Source: Imperialibacter sp040222815 (GTDB lineage: Bacteria > Bacteroidota > Bacteroidia > Cytophagales > Cyclobacteriaceae). From it: a DNA stretch of 64,000 nt. Every line of letters starts with the position of its first letter. Position 1 is the stretch's first letter. This document shows positions 11,414-20,696 of this stretch, piece after piece. Position numbers and translations under genes: made by a program. The DNA is taken from NCBI RefSeq assembly GCF_040222815.1, contig NZ_JAVKCH010000040.1:310001-374000 (forward strand), given 5' to 3'. Under the pieces are notes generated by a model. That model did not search any database. It was not told the origin of the DNA and saw nothing but the letters and a program-made list of their open reading frames with translations.

Positions 11414-13111
11414 CTAGGGTTTAAACAACGGGTCGGCAATCTCCATGAAGTTCATAGCCAGCAGCCCTAAAACTCCAATTACCAACAAATAGTAAATAGT
11501 AGGGATGATCGTCTTCCTCAAAATGAGACCTTCCTGCCCTAAAAACCCCACAGTAGCTGACGCCGCCACAATATTGTGTATCGCTATCATGTTTCCTGCA
11601 GCTGCCCCTACCGCCTGCAATGCCACCATAAGCGTGCCCGGCATCAACAATCTCTCAGCCACTCCAAACTGGAAAAAACTGAACATTAGGTTACTGACAG
11701 TATTACTGCCGGCAATGAAGGCTCCCAGCGCACCAATGGAAGGGGCAAATAGCGGGTAAATACTTCCGACGTTAGACGCTACCCATTCGGCCATAACAAT
11801 AGGCATTCCGGGGATGTTTCCAGGATTGACCCCTGAATTGATATAAATTCTCACCATAGGGACGGTGAATATCAACACAAAGCCTGCTCCCAAAATCATT
11901 TTACTGCTGTCGGAAAACGCCTGTTTGACTTTCGCCAGTTCCATTTTGTGCAAAAAAACGGTTAAAAGACCGGCGACGATCAGGATTGTGCCAGGCAGGT
12001 AAAACGGGGTGCTGCTGGCTGAGGTATCTGTCCCCAGAATTTGGTTGTAGCTCACTGCGATGCTGGTAAGTATGCCTTTAAAAGGAAGCTGCGGAAGGCG
12101 GCTGAGTACCAGAAGCGCCGCCACCAACAGGTAGGGAGCCCAGGCAACTGCCAGCGAAAATGGAGCCTTTTCCTGTTTGTTGTCCGGCCGCACTTCGAGG
12201 CTTCCCATCCATAGTTTAGGCCAGCTCTCCCGGGGCGGGAAGTCCCAGCCGGTCTTCGGTACCAGAAACCCATTTTTGGCAGCTGCCACTATGATAACAA
12301 GGCCAACGAGGGACCCAAACAGGGAAGGAAACTCCGGCCCCAGCACAAAGCCAGTAATCACATAAGGAATAGTGAACGCCAATCCGCCGAGGATAGCGAA
12401 TGGAATCATGGCAAAGCCTTCCCGCCAGCTTTTGTTGGCTCCAAAAAAACGGGTCATCATGCAAATCATAAACAGGGGCATCAAAACTCCGGCAATGGCG
12501 TGCAACACCACCACTTGACTGGTCACTATGTGCAGGTAGTCGAGGAAACTAATATTGGCGGCGGACAGCTGGCTTTCAAAGTCAACGCCCTGCAGGCCCC
12601 CTCTTAACCCCACCAGCACAGGCGTGCCCACTGCACCAAAGGTAACTGCTGTGCTTTGCACCATCATGCCGAGCATAACAGCCGCCATGGATGGGAAACC
12701 CATGGCTACCAGTAGCGGCGCCACAATAGCGGCGGGTGTGCCAAAGCCGGCAGCACCTTCAATAAAAGATCCAAACAGCCAAACGATGATCACTACCTGC
12801 ACTCGCCTGTCGGTGCTGATGTCAGAAAAGCCACGCCGGATGACTGTGATAGCTCCAGAGTAGTTCAAAAGCGTGAGCATCAGAATGGCACCAAAAATGA
12901 TATATAAGATATCGAACGTAATAAACAGCCCCTGGATAGTAGACGCCAGAATATTAGCCAGTGGGAAGTCCCACGCTAGAAAAGCCACGATTGCTGTAAG
13001 CAAAAAGCCTATCGGCATCGAAATTCGGGCTGAAAGCCGGAAGCCCGCCAACATGATAGCGACAACCAGAATGGGAAAAAGCGCAAGAAATGAAAGTAGT
13101 GACAAAGACAT
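11414..13111 (-). CDS. lctP: L-lactate permease (LctP family)
   Basis: This 565-residue inner-membrane protein has about 13 hydrophobic segments. Conserved LctP blocks include SFIEGAAGFGTPAAIVAPLLV and GFPSMAAVMLGMMVQSTAVTFGAVGTPV in the first half, then GSNTVSNLMFSFFQFGVA with GAAAGNMIAIHNIVAASATVG near the end. It should import lactate, and possibly glycolate, by proton symport. It converges on lptD with a 21-base gap. Downstream of its start, the upstream-side spacer carries a scrap of a malate synthase gene. The Ldh-family oxidoreductase at 43211 could work on the same substrate but is not linked. Confidence 0.9.
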   Translation of the reverse strand: MSLSLLSFLALFPILVVAIMLAGFRLSARISMPIGFLLTAIVAFLAWDFPLANILASTIQGLFITFDILYIIFGAILMLTLLNYSGAITVIRRGFSDISTDRRVQVVIIVWLFGSFIEGAAGFGTPAAIVAPLLVAMGFPSMAAVMLGMMVQSTAVTFGAVGTPVLVGLRGGLQGVDFESQLSAANISFLDYLHIVTSQVVVLHAIAGVLMPLFMICMMTRFFGANKSWREGFAMIPFAILGGLAFTIPYVITGFVLGPEFPSLFGSLVGLVIIVAAAKNGFLVPKTGWDFPPRESWPKLWMGSLEVRPDNKQEKAPFSLAVAWAPYLLVAALLVLSRLPQLPFKGILTSIAVSYNQILGTDTSASSTPFYLPGTILIVAGLLTVFLHKMELAKVKQAFSDSSKMILGAGFVLIFTVPMVRIYINSGVNPGNIPGMPIVMAEWVASNVGSIYPLFAPSIGALGAFIAGSNTVSNLMFSFFQFGVAERLLMPGTLMVALQAVGAAAGNMIAIHNIVAASATVGFLGQEGLILRKTIIPTIYYLLVIGVLGLLAMNFMEIADPLFKP

Positions 13112-13231
13112 AGGTATGGTGTTTATAAAGTCGCCCCAGCGGGCTTACCGAAAAGGCACAAGCATGCTTTGAATACTCAATTCAAGTGCCTGATTTGAAG
13201 ATAGATCAATTCAAAATGTTTAACCAGCCAC

Positions 13232-13336
13232 TCACAACAATTGGTAGGCATCAAGGGTAAGAAAGTCTTTAAAGTCCTTTTCTCGTACCAGCCTGTCAAA
13301 CAATTCGGCTGCCATCTTCAGCTTGCCTGTGGCTAG
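13232..13336 (-). pseudogene. Malate synthase 3' remnant
   Basis: Between the lactate permease and the lipoprotein gene, the minus strand encodes about 34 residues ending in a TGA at 13232-13234: LATGKLKMAAELFDRLV followed by REKDFKDFLTLDAYQLL. This matches the extreme C-terminus of malate synthase A, where an AARL-type helix precedes an FLTLP(A/G)Y-L ending. An in-frame stop lies at 13337-13339 and the rest of the gene is absent. So this looks like the last tail of a deleted aceB-like gene, on the strand and side where a glyoxylate gene could have stood upstream of lctP. Identification rests on recalled family sequence. Confidence 0.6.
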
Positions 13337-13339
13337 TCA

Positions 13340-13507
13340 TCGTTCTCCGAAGAAAAGTAGTATTGAATATTTTCCCTTTCAGCTTTCAAATGATTTTCGC
13401 ATGTTTAGCCTGTCGTTAGTTTCAACTGCTCACTTTTTGAGCCTGCCTGGTTGGAGCTTCCGAAGCGCTTTATTATTGCACTAATCACTTTTTAAAAAAC
13501 TATAGCT
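13340..13507. other. Spacer without recognisable gene
   Basis: Together with 13112-13231 this makes a 396-base gap between the lactate permease and the lipoprotein. Apart from the malate synthase scrap I find no open frame, hairpin or clear promoter. The final stretch before the lipoprotein start is A/T-rich. Confidence 0.5.
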
Positions 13508-14005
13508 ATGAAAAATGTAACAAAAAAACTGTTTTTGCCACTCATCGTATTATCACTTCTCGCCGGCTGCGGAGGTAAAGACGACGAAGGCGTATCGTCT
13601 TCCCTAATTGGCACATGGAAATACAGCTCAGTAGACGTGATAGAACTGTCAATCAATGGACAAGACGTGGTTGCGTACCTTGTAGCGGAATTCGAGTTGA
13701 GCGAAGCAGAGGCACAGGAAATTGCCGATGGGTTTTCTATTAACGCCGAGGAAGAGTCCGACATAACCAATGTTACCATTGAATTTAAGGCCGATAATAC
13801 CTATGTCAGCAGTCAGCCCGGTGAAGATGAAGAGACCGGCACCTGGTCGTTAAGCGAAGATGAAAAAACGCTGACAATTGACGACCAGACTTTTGAAGTT
13901 CAAACATTGACTTCAAGCAAGCTCGTAGGTCGCATTAGCCAGCAGGAATCAACTGAAGTTGGAACAATGAAAATCGTGATTGAATTTAGTTTCACAAAGT
14001 CCTGA
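13508..14005 (+). CDS. Lipocalin-like lipoprotein
   Basis: This 165-residue protein has a lipoprotein signal peptide ending in LLAGC (Cys21), followed by GGKDDE. An acidic residue cluster after the lipid Cys is a common Bacteroidota pattern for surface lipoproteins. The body starts with LIGTWKYSSVDV and continues through TVEFKADNTYV-type and GTWSLSEDEKTLTIDD strands, the pattern of lipocalin-like (DUF4923/Lipocalin_4-like) domains. It stands alone, with a long hairpin just after its stop. Ligand unknown. Confidence 0.8.
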   Translation: MKNVTKKLFLPLIVLSLLAGCGGKDDEGVSSSLIGTWKYSSVDVIELSINGQDVVAYLVAEFELSEAEAQEIADGFSINAEEESDITNVTIEFKADNTYVSSQPGEDEETGTWSLSEDEKTLTIDDQTFEVQTLTSSKLVGRISQQESTEVGTMKIVIEFSFTKS

Positions 14006-14009
14006 TAGC

Positions 14010-14050
14010 ATATCGTCAGGCCATGGCATACTGCGGTGGTCTGACGATAT
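14010..14050 (+). terminator. Hairpin after the lipocalin-like gene
   Basis: Arms of 13 bases at 14010-14022 (ATATCGTCAGGCC) and 14038-14050 (GGTCTGACGATAT) pair with one mismatch around a 15-base loop, starting five bases after the stop codon. No strong T-run follows, so it may act as an RNA-end stabiliser rather than a classical intrinsic terminator. Confidence 0.5.
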
Positions 14051-14107
14051 AGTCTCGTATGAAAGACGAAGAGTATTAGTTCAAGGTAGCCCCCTCGGCT
14101 CAGCTAT

Positions 14108-15100
14108 TTACCGTTTACCAATTTGCATTACAGAAAGCTTCGCCGTTGGACTGCTTCCGCCATAGGTAGCGAAGTACATGTTTTCCGGCTGCTTCATAGT
14201 GTCTGTTTGGAAATAGTGCGTATTCATCATATGCTTCTCCTCTTCATTCACGTAGAAATGGTAAAAGGCTCCAAGCTTCAACATTGAAAACCTTAGAGGA
14301 ATTTCTGGTAAAATCTTTTCAGCACAGAACGAATAAGTCATCCAATCCAATTGGCCAACGTGGCTAACAGAAAACTCTCCCGTTTCCGGAATCAAAGAGA
14401 TGGTAAGTCCATTCAGTCCAAATCCATACATGTCGTTGACTGAATCATACTCAAGTGTAAGAAGATAATCGTCAACCCTATTATTGAACGGTAGTGTAGT
14501 ATTTATACCATAGTACTTTGCTTGCGAGCTCGCATACAGCAACGAATCATCCATTCTAGCCACAGTATCAATCGCCTTCAGCTCTGCAATATCCCGAACC
14601 CAGTACCAGCCAGGTAACTGTACGTCTGCATCAAACAGCTCATCGATGTAGTAAGAGCGCCACGACTCACTGTAAATATCAGCCACGCAAGTGTTCTCTC
14701 CACCCTCCTTCATGATACTGGCGCATTCACCTAGTAGCAAAGTTTCATTCTTATGTTTGCGGCCCAGAACACAGTGACCCAACTCATGAAAAACAAGCAT
14801 TTCTCTCTGTCTGTCATTCATTTGCTTCCAAATGAGAGGAGCTAGCTTGATATGGTTGCCGAAAAAAGTGGATTTGGAACTCCCGCCTTTGTTGTCTGGC
14901 AGGTCGGTAAATTCGACGGTCAAATTTCGACGGACATCTGAGAAATCATGGCCCAGTAGTTCAGCCTCATGAATAAACGAGTCGACGTAAACACTAACAT
15001 CGTCAGGTACATTCGTATGGCACCCCGTTAAAGCAAACATCCCAACCAAGCCCAACACTTTTAAAAAGCTGGATTCAGTTGGGATGCTATTTCTTTTCAT
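14108..15100 (-). CDS. Lipoprotein with metzincin-type zinc-protease motif
   Basis: This 330-residue protein has a lipoprotein signal ending in ALTGC (Cys27). At 105-116 lies HELGHCVLGRKH, the extended HExxHxxxxxH zinc motif of metzincins, followed by ASIMKEG (Met130) as a plausible Met-turn. The segment before the motif (FFGNHIKLAPLIWKQMNDRQREMLVF) fits the active-site helix. The C-terminal half is beta-rich (SVNDMYGFGLNGLTISLIP...), like a carbohydrate- or protein-binding jellyroll. It ends four bases from the lysS start region in the same orientation, downstream of lysS. Active protease status is inferred from the motif. Confidence 0.78.
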   Translation of the reverse strand: MKRNSIPTESSFLKVLGLVGMFALTGCHTNVPDDVSVYVDSFIHEAELLGHDFSDVRRNLTVEFTDLPDNKGGSSKSTFFGNHIKLAPLIWKQMNDRQREMLVFHELGHCVLGRKHKNETLLLGECASIMKEGGENTCVADIYSESWRSYYIDELFDADVQLPGWYWVRDIAELKAIDTVARMDDSLLYASSQAKYYGINTTLPFNNRVDDYLLTLEYDSVNDMYGFGLNGLTISLIPETGEFSVSHVGQLDWMTYSFCAEKILPEIPLRFSMLKLGAFYHFYVNEEEKHMMNTHYFQTDTMKQPENMYFATYGGSSPTAKLSVMQIGKR

Positions 15101-15104
15101 TGGT

Positions 15105-16847
15105 TTATTTCAAAGCAGCCTCTATCCAGGCCTTCACCTCTTCGATGGTTGGATTAGTAACGTCGTTCAGCTTCAGTTTCTTGCGCATGCCGCAAACGTC
15201 GTTGAAAAGCTTGCTGTCTTTACTATCAGCAATGGCCTCTTTGGTAGACATGTTGAGTTTTTGAAGTATCGGGATCAGCTCGGCCCTCACTCCCAGCTTC
15301 TCGTAGTCTTTTTCCATTAGCTCAGCCACTTTCTTTTCCGGCCTCATTTGAGGGAAGAAAAGCACCTCCTGAATGGATGGCGAGTTGGTCATGATCATGC
15401 TCAGCCTGTCGATACCAACACCCAGCCCGGCGGTTGGAGGCATACCGTACTCAAGTGCCCTAAGGAAGTCCTCGTCGAGCATCATGGCCTCATCGTCACC
15501 CCTCTTCCCAAGCTCAAGCTGCTCTTCAAAGCGCTTGCGTTGGTCAATCGGGTCGTTCAGCTCAGAGAAGGCATTGCAAATCTCTTTGCCATTACAGATC
15601 GCTTCGAAACGCTCCACAAGTCCTTCCTTGCTGCGGTGCTTCTTCGCCAGCGGCGACATCTCCACCGGATAGTCCGTAATGAAAGTCGGTTGAATTAGCT
15701 TGTGTTCGCAGTGCTCGCCAAAGATCTCATCGATCAGTTTGCCTTTGCCCATGGAGTCGTCAATCGGGACTTCCAATTTTTTGGCAGTAGCTCTGAGCTC
15801 TGTCTCATCCATGCTACTGATGTCAATACCAGTAAAATGTTCGATGGCCTCAAACATGGTGAAGCGCTTCCAGGGACGCTGGAAGTCGATAACGTTCTCT
15901 CCAACTTGTACCTGCGTGGTGTCATGGAGGTCAAGAGCAATTTTCTCGATCATTTCCTCCACCGTGTCCATCATCCAGTTGTAGTCCTTGTAGGCTACGT
16001 ACAATTCCACTTGGGTAAACTCAGGATTGTGGAAGCGAGACATACCCTCATTCCTGAAATCCTTTGAAAACTCATACACGCCATCAAATCCACCAACGAT
16101 CAGCCTCTTCAGGTACAACTCGTTGGCAATGCGCAGGTAGAGCGTCATGTCCAGGGTGTTGTGGTGGGTTTTGAACGGACGGGCAGCAGCTCCGCCATAC
16201 AGCGGCTGAAGGATGGGCGTTTCCACCTCCAGATAGCTTTTATTGTTCAGGTATTCCCTGATGGAGTTAACCAGCTTAGTACGCTTGATGAAGGTATCCT
16301 TCACATGAGGATTCACCACCAGGTCGACATAACGCTGCCGATAGCGTTGCTCCGGATCGGTGAAGGCATCATGAAGTACTTTGTTGCCATGCTCGTCTTC
16401 TGTTTCTTTTACAATAGGAAGCGGCTTCAGTGCTTTTGTAAGCAATTTAAACTCCGTTACGTGCACAGATATTTCACCGGTTTGTGTCGTGAACACAAAC
16501 CCTTTGATGCCCACGATATCACCAATACCTATTTTCTTTTTGAAAACGTCGTTGTAAAGCGTCTTGTCTTCTCCGGGGCAGATGTCATCCCTGCGAACAT
16601 AAATCTGCATACGTCCCGTAGAATCCTGCAACTCAGCAAAGGAGGCCGAGCCCATGATACGGCGGCTCATGATACGGCCGGCCATGGAGATATTTTTATA
16701 ATCAGTCTTTCGCTTTTCGTAGAACTCGTGGATTTCGTCTGAAGTGACGCTCACTTCAAATGTTTCGGACGGGTAGGGATTGATACCCGCAGCTATGAGT
16801 TCTTCTCTCTCTTTCCGGCGCAAAATTTCCTGCTCGCTTAAATGCAT
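15105..16847 (-). CDS. lysS: Lysine--tRNA ligase, class II
   Basis: This 580-residue enzyme charges tRNA-Lys. An N-terminal OB-fold anticodon domain (about 55-160, MAGRIMSRRIMGSASFAELQ) precedes the class II core. The core has motif 2 at FRNEGMSRFHNPEFTQVELY and motif 3 at AGLGVGIDRLSMIM. An extra C-terminal tail of about 70 residues after the catalytic core (KDYEKLGVRAELIPILQKLN...) is typical of Bacteroidota LysRS. The metzincin lipoprotein follows four bases downstream. A TAnnTTTG promoter motif lies about 55 bases upstream of the start. Confidence 0.96.
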   Translation of the reverse strand: MHLSEQEILRRKEREELIAAGINPYPSETFEVSVTSDEIHEFYEKRKTDYKNISMAGRIMSRRIMGSASFAELQDSTGRMQIYVRRDDICPGEDKTLYNDVFKKKIGIGDIVGIKGFVFTTQTGEISVHVTEFKLLTKALKPLPIVKETEDEHGNKVLHDAFTDPEQRYRQRYVDLVVNPHVKDTFIKRTKLVNSIREYLNNKSYLEVETPILQPLYGGAAARPFKTHHNTLDMTLYLRIANELYLKRLIVGGFDGVYEFSKDFRNEGMSRFHNPEFTQVELYVAYKDYNWMMDTVEEMIEKIALDLHDTTQVQVGENVIDFQRPWKRFTMFEAIEHFTGIDISSMDETELRATAKKLEVPIDDSMGKGKLIDEIFGEHCEHKLIQPTFITDYPVEMSPLAKKHRSKEGLVERFEAICNGKEICNAFSELNDPIDQRKRFEEQLELGKRGDDEAMMLDEDFLRALEYGMPPTAGLGVGIDRLSMIMTNSPSIQEVLFFPQMRPEKKVAELMEKDYEKLGVRAELIPILQKLNMSTKEAIADSKDSKLFNDVCGMRKKLKLNDVTNPTIEEVKAWIEAALK

Positions 16848-16902
16848 CGACGTTCGTAAGGTTTAATCAGTATCAGCCAGTTAGCTGATTTCAAATGAGG
16901 GG

Positions 16903-16910
16903 CAAAGTTA
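16903..16910 (-). promoter_or_regulatory. Possible -7 element upstream of lysS
   Basis: The minus strand reads TAACTTTG, matching the Bacteroidota -7 consensus TAnnTTTG, about 55 bases before the lysS ATG. The -33 region is T-rich but lacks a clean TTG, so support is partial. Confidence 0.4.
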
Positions 16911-16964
16911 ACTGAATGTGGAAAAAAAGCATGGCTGAGTCCATTATTAGTTGGACGCTTTCTA

Positions 16965-18155
16965 TTAAGCAGATTTCAAACCGCTTCTTCTGTCCAACTC
17001 CTTCTTAATAAAGTTAAATTCCCTACCCGTCTGCCCAGCTACCGACGTATTCTCCTCTGCCCGCCTGATCAGATAGGGCATCACCTTTTCCAGCGGGCCG
17101 TAAGGCACGTACTTTGCTACGTTGTAGCCTTCCTTGGATAGCTTGAACGAAATATTGTCGCTCATGCCATAGAGCTGTGCAAAAAACACCCCCTGATCAT
17201 CCTTGGCTATGCCATATTGTTGCATCAGCGAGGTGAGCAAGGCATTCGACTGCTCATTATGGCTTCCCGAGCAGAAAGCAATCCGCTTGTGGTTAGCTGC
17301 GCAGAAGTCAAGTGCCCTGTTGTAGTCAATATCTGTGGCTTGCTTCGTCGGTTGAATGGGATCCTTGTAGCCCATCTCCTCCGCTCGCTCACGCTCGTTC
17401 TCCATATAAGCACCACGCACCAGCTTCACACCCAGGTAAAACCCTTCTGTTTTCCCTTTTTCGTGCAAACCAACCAGCTTGTCGTAAGCATCCCAACGGT
17501 AAAATTGCAGCGTAGTGTAAACAATCGCCCTCTCTTTGTTGTATTTCCGCATCATTTCCAGCGCCAAACCGTCTATCACCCCCTGGTAAGCATAGTCTTC
17601 TGCGTCAATAAATATTCTGACATTTAATTCGTGGGATTTGCTGCAAAGCTCTTCAACCCGACGGTGAATATTGTCAAATGCCTTCTGCTCTTTACCATTC
17701 AGTTGTTTGCCATCCTGCGATTTCGTCATCAACTCTTCTGAGCCCAAACCTGATACTTTCATCACGGCAAAAGGAATGTGGGCACTGGTCGCAGCGTTCA
17801 TCACTGTCTGCAGTATTTCCTCCTTATTGGCCTCAAATCCGGCCTCCGTTTTCTCCCCCTCCGCAGAGTAATCGAGTATGGTACCGATGCCTGAAGCACC
17901 GAGCTCAGAAATCGTTTGTTTGCACTCCTGGATCGTCTCACCACCACAAAAATGCCCGAAAACAGTACTTTTTATGAGTTTTTTGATGGGCAATTTCATT
18001 TTTAGTGCTAATATTACGCCCTGTGTTCCAAAGCGCACTAAAAAGTTACTGTTCATAGCGGCGAAAAGCCAATACATCTTCTTCAATTCCCGGTCCGACT
18101 TAGAAGCAAAAGCTACTTCGGTATCTTCGAAGGTAAAGGGATGGGTAACGGGCAT
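16965..18155 (-). CDS. Proline dehydrogenase
   Basis: This 396-residue FAD enzyme oxidises proline to pyrroline-5-carboxylate. PRODH signatures are seen in the second half: GVKLVRGAYMENERERA, then CSGSHNEQSNALL, QLYGMSDNISF, and the C-terminal YVPYGPLEKVMPYLIRRAEEN motif that lines the substrate site. It is a stand-alone dehydrogenase with no P5C dehydrogenase domain. It diverges from the DAHP synthase gene, 84 bases apart. Confidence 0.94.
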   Translation of the reverse strand: MPVTHPFTFEDTEVAFASKSDRELKKMYWLFAAMNSNFLVRFGTQGVILALKMKLPIKKLIKSTVFGHFCGGETIQECKQTISELGASGIGTILDYSAEGEKTEAGFEANKEEILQTVMNAATSAHIPFAVMKVSGLGSEELMTKSQDGKQLNGKEQKAFDNIHRRVEELCSKSHELNVRIFIDAEDYAYQGVIDGLALEMMRKYNKERAIVYTTLQFYRWDAYDKLVGLHEKGKTEGFYLGVKLVRGAYMENERERAEEMGYKDPIQPTKQATDIDYNRALDFCAANHKRIAFCSGSHNEQSNALLTSLMQQYGIAKDDQGVFFAQLYGMSDNISFKLSKEGYNVAKYVPYGPLEKVMPYLIRRAEENTSVAGQTGREFNFIKKELDRRSGLKSA

Positions 18156-18239
18156 GGTTAATGTGTTTAATTGGAGTGCAATAATAAGTAAAAGACTAGT
18201 TTGATCGTTTTTAGTTTATAAAAAATAAGTGAGGTGGGT

Positions 18240-19340
18240 ATGGAGCTTACTATTGACAAATTTGAATCCTGGTCTCCGGTAAAAGAAAGACCATTGATTA
18301 TTTCAGGGCCTTGTAGCGCTGAATCAGAAGAGCAACTCATGGACACCTGTACCCAACTGTATAAGGAAGGTATCAGAGTGATGAGAGCTGGTGTGTGGAA
18401 ACCAAGAACTCGTCCGGGTGGATTTGAAGGCATAGGCAAAGAAGCACTTGGCTGGATCCAGAACGTGAAGAAAGAGTTGGGTGTCAAGTTTGCTGTTGAA
18501 GTAGCCAACCCCGACCACGTAGAAGCTTGCCTTGCTGCTGGCATCGACATCCTTTGGGTAGGTGCCCGCTCTACAGTGAACCCTTTCACTGTGCAGGAAA
18601 TTGCCGACTCTCTTGTAGGCGTTGATGTACCTGTTCTTATCAAAAACCCTATCAACCCCGATCTTGCATTGTGGCTGGGGGCTATCGAAAGAATTAACAA
18701 GGCGGGTATCACTAAAATTGGTGCTATCCACCGTGGTTTTTCTTCTTTCCAGAAGACAAAATACCGCAATGTGCCAGCCTGGCAATTCCCTATCGAACTA
18801 AAAAGAGAGTTCCCTGAGATGCCTTTGTTTGGTGATCCTAGCCATATCTGCGGCAACAGAGAAATGCTTTTAGACGTAGCTCAAAAAGGGCTGGATTTGA
18901 ACTACGACGGTCTCATGATTGAGTCGCACAGAGATCCGGACAACGCATGGAGTGATGCCAAGCAGCAGGTGACACCTGCCCGCCTGGGTGAAATGGTAAG
19001 AGAACTGAAACCAAAAAGCGCTCATTCGACAGACGCCACTTTCAATCATTTCATGGATCAAATGCGTGATCAGATTGACAACGCTGACCGTGAAATCCTT
19101 GAAGCTTTGGCCAACAGAATGCGTCTGGTCGAGAAAATGGGAGAATTCAAGCGTGACAACAACGTCACTATCTTCCAGGTAGATCGTTGGAACGAAATTT
19201 ACAAAAGCAGAGCTGAGTGGGGCAAGTCACTTTCCCTTTCTCCTGACTTTGTAGAAGAAACCTACAAGCTTATCCACGTTGCTTCTATCAAGCAGCAAAC
19301 TGAGATCATGGCGAAAGTACCTGCAGGCGGAGAAAAGTAA
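18240..19340 (+). CDS. Bifunctional DAHP synthase / chorismate mutase
   Basis: This 366-residue fusion links both ends of aromatic amino-acid synthesis. The N-terminal part (about 1-260) is a type Ibeta DAHP synthase: ISGPCSAESEEQL, GVWKPRTRPGGFEG, FGDPSHICGNREM and MIESHRDPDNAWSDAKQQ. The C-terminal part (about 275-360) is an AroQ-type helical chorismate mutase: MDQMRDQIDNADREILEALANRM then KMGEFKRDNNV. I chose the ATG at 18240, which follows a GAGGTGG ribosome-binding sequence; an in-frame GTG lies two codons earlier. aroB follows two bases after its stop. Confidence 0.94.
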   Translation: MELTIDKFESWSPVKERPLIISGPCSAESEEQLMDTCTQLYKEGIRVMRAGVWKPRTRPGGFEGIGKEALGWIQNVKKELGVKFAVEVANPDHVEACLAAGIDILWVGARSTVNPFTVQEIADSLVGVDVPVLIKNPINPDLALWLGAIERINKAGITKIGAIHRGFSSFQKTKYRNVPAWQFPIELKREFPEMPLFGDPSHICGNREMLLDVAQKGLDLNYDGLMIESHRDPDNAWSDAKQQVTPARLGEMVRELKPKSAHSTDATFNHFMDQMRDQIDNADREILEALANRMRLVEKMGEFKRDNNVTIFQVDRWNEIYKSRAEWGKSLSLSPDFVEETYKLIHVASIKQQTEIMAKVPAGGEK

Positions 19341-19342
19341 AA

Positions 19343-20401
19343 ATGATTCTCGGTAACGTAGAAATAACGAACAACCTCCCCGAGTCATTGGGGAGGTTTT
19401 TTTCAGCCCAATCCTATTCTAAGGTGGCTGTGCTGGTGGACGAAAACACCAGGCAGCATTGCTATCCAAAAGTAGTGGCTCACCTTCCCGGGCACTCGGT
19501 GATTGAAATAAAAAGCGGTGAGGAAGAGAAAACGCTGCGCACTTGTGAGCACATCTGGAACGAGCTAACCAGGCTGGAATGCGACCGAAAGGCGCTGCTT
19601 GTCAACCTTGGTGGAGGTGTGATAGGCGACATGGGCGGCTTCTGCGCTGCCACCTACAAGCGAGGCATCAAATTCCTCAATCTGCCCACCACCCTTTTGG
19701 CTCAGGTAGATGCCAGCGTGGGCGGCAAGCTCGGCATCGACTTCCACGGCCTGAAAAACCACATCGGCGTTTTTCAGGAGCCGGAAAGTGTCATCGTATC
19801 TTCTGGCTTTTTGGCCACATTGCCGGAAAGAGAGCTCAGATCGGGCTTTGCAGAGGTGCTAAAGCACGCCCTGATAGCAGATGCCAGCTACTGGAAGACC
19901 CTCACTGCTAAGCCATTTGAAGAGCAGCCCTGGAACGACCATATCCAGCATTCTATTGAAGTCAAAAGCGGTGTGGTGGATAAAGACCCAAAGGAAAATG
20001 GGCTGAGAAAAATCCTGAACTTTGGGCATACCATTGGCCATGCCATAGAAACTGCCCTGCTTGATTCCGGCAATAGGTTGCTTCACGGCGAGGCAATTGC
20101 TATCGGGATGATTGCTGAAGCCAACCTGTCGACCAAAAAGACAGGACTTCCGCAAGGAAGCTACGAAGAGATTACGCAATACCTGCTGGCGACGTATCAT
20201 CCGGCGCAGGTAAGTGAGGCAACGATTAAAAAAGCCGAAAGCTTGATATTACAGGATAAGAAAAATGAAAAAGCTACCATTAAGGGTAGCTTGTTGAGTG
20301 CCATTGGTCAATCAGAATACGATGTGATTATTACTTTAGGGGAAGTTAGGGAAGCCTTGGCTGAGTTCAACTCAGTGGTAAATCTTTCTTCTGCTAAATA
20401 A
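19343..20401 (+). CDS. aroB: 3-dehydroquinate synthase
   Basis: This 352-residue enzyme of the shikimate pathway closes DAHP into 3-dehydroquinate using NAD and a metal. Motifs are LVNLGGGVIGDMGGFCAATYKRG, PTTLLAQVDASVGGKLGID and the metal His region LNFGHTIGHAIE with HGEAIAIGM. The gene starts two bases after the DAHP synthase stop, so the two are co-transcribed. The last eight bases overlap the 3' end of a small gene on the other strand. Confidence 0.96.
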   Translation: MILGNVEITNNLPESLGRFFSAQSYSKVAVLVDENTRQHCYPKVVAHLPGHSVIEIKSGEEEKTLRTCEHIWNELTRLECDRKALLVNLGGGVIGDMGGFCAATYKRGIKFLNLPTTLLAQVDASVGGKLGIDFHGLKNHIGVFQEPESVIVSSGFLATLPERELRSGFAEVLKHALIADASYWKTLTAKPFEEQPWNDHIQHSIEVKSGVVDKDPKENGLRKILNFGHTIGHAIETALLDSGNRLLHGEAIAIGMIAEANLSTKKTGLPQGSYEEITQYLLATYHPAQVSEATIKKAESLILQDKKNEKATIKGSLLSAIGQSEYDVIITLGEVREALAEFNSVVNLSSAK

Positions 20402-20564
20402 AAAAATGATCGTCTTCGTCCCTCTGTTTCACGGGTGTGGTTTTTGTCGATTTTGATACACGAGCTTTGTTAACCATTCCCTTGATAGGAGCAACGCCGA
20501 ATACTGTAATTGCACCAATAACTGCACCGGCGAGGATGGAAGTTATGGTTTTTGATCTGTTCAT
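20394..20564 (-). CDS. Small membrane-anchored protein, YtxH-like
   Basis: This 56-residue frame begins MNRSKTITSILAGAVIGA and has one glycine/alanine-rich membrane segment (about residues 8-28), then a basic and Thr-rich tail ending in DEDDHFFI. The layout resembles YtxH/general-stress small proteins. I chose the inner ATG because ten upstream residues (from 20594) add nothing family-like. It sits antisense between aroB and aroA and overlaps the end of aroB by eight bases. Function unknown. Confidence 0.55.
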   Translation of the reverse strand: MNRSKTITSILAGAVIGAITVFGVAPIKGMVNKARVSKSTKTTPVKQRDEDDHFFI

Positions 20565-20696
20565 AATGAAAAAGGGTTTAAAGCATTTAATCACAACAAC
20601 GATGCCAGACTGCTGAAGGTTTTAAAAATTCTCTTAAATCACTCTCGTCTGGCTAACATAAAGACAACTAAATCGGGTATTTCCACTAAGCATACC

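Noticed and set aside
18234..18239. GTG start for the DAHP synthase/chorismate mutase
   Set aside because: The bases form part of a GAGGTGG ribosome-binding sequence for the ATG at 18240.
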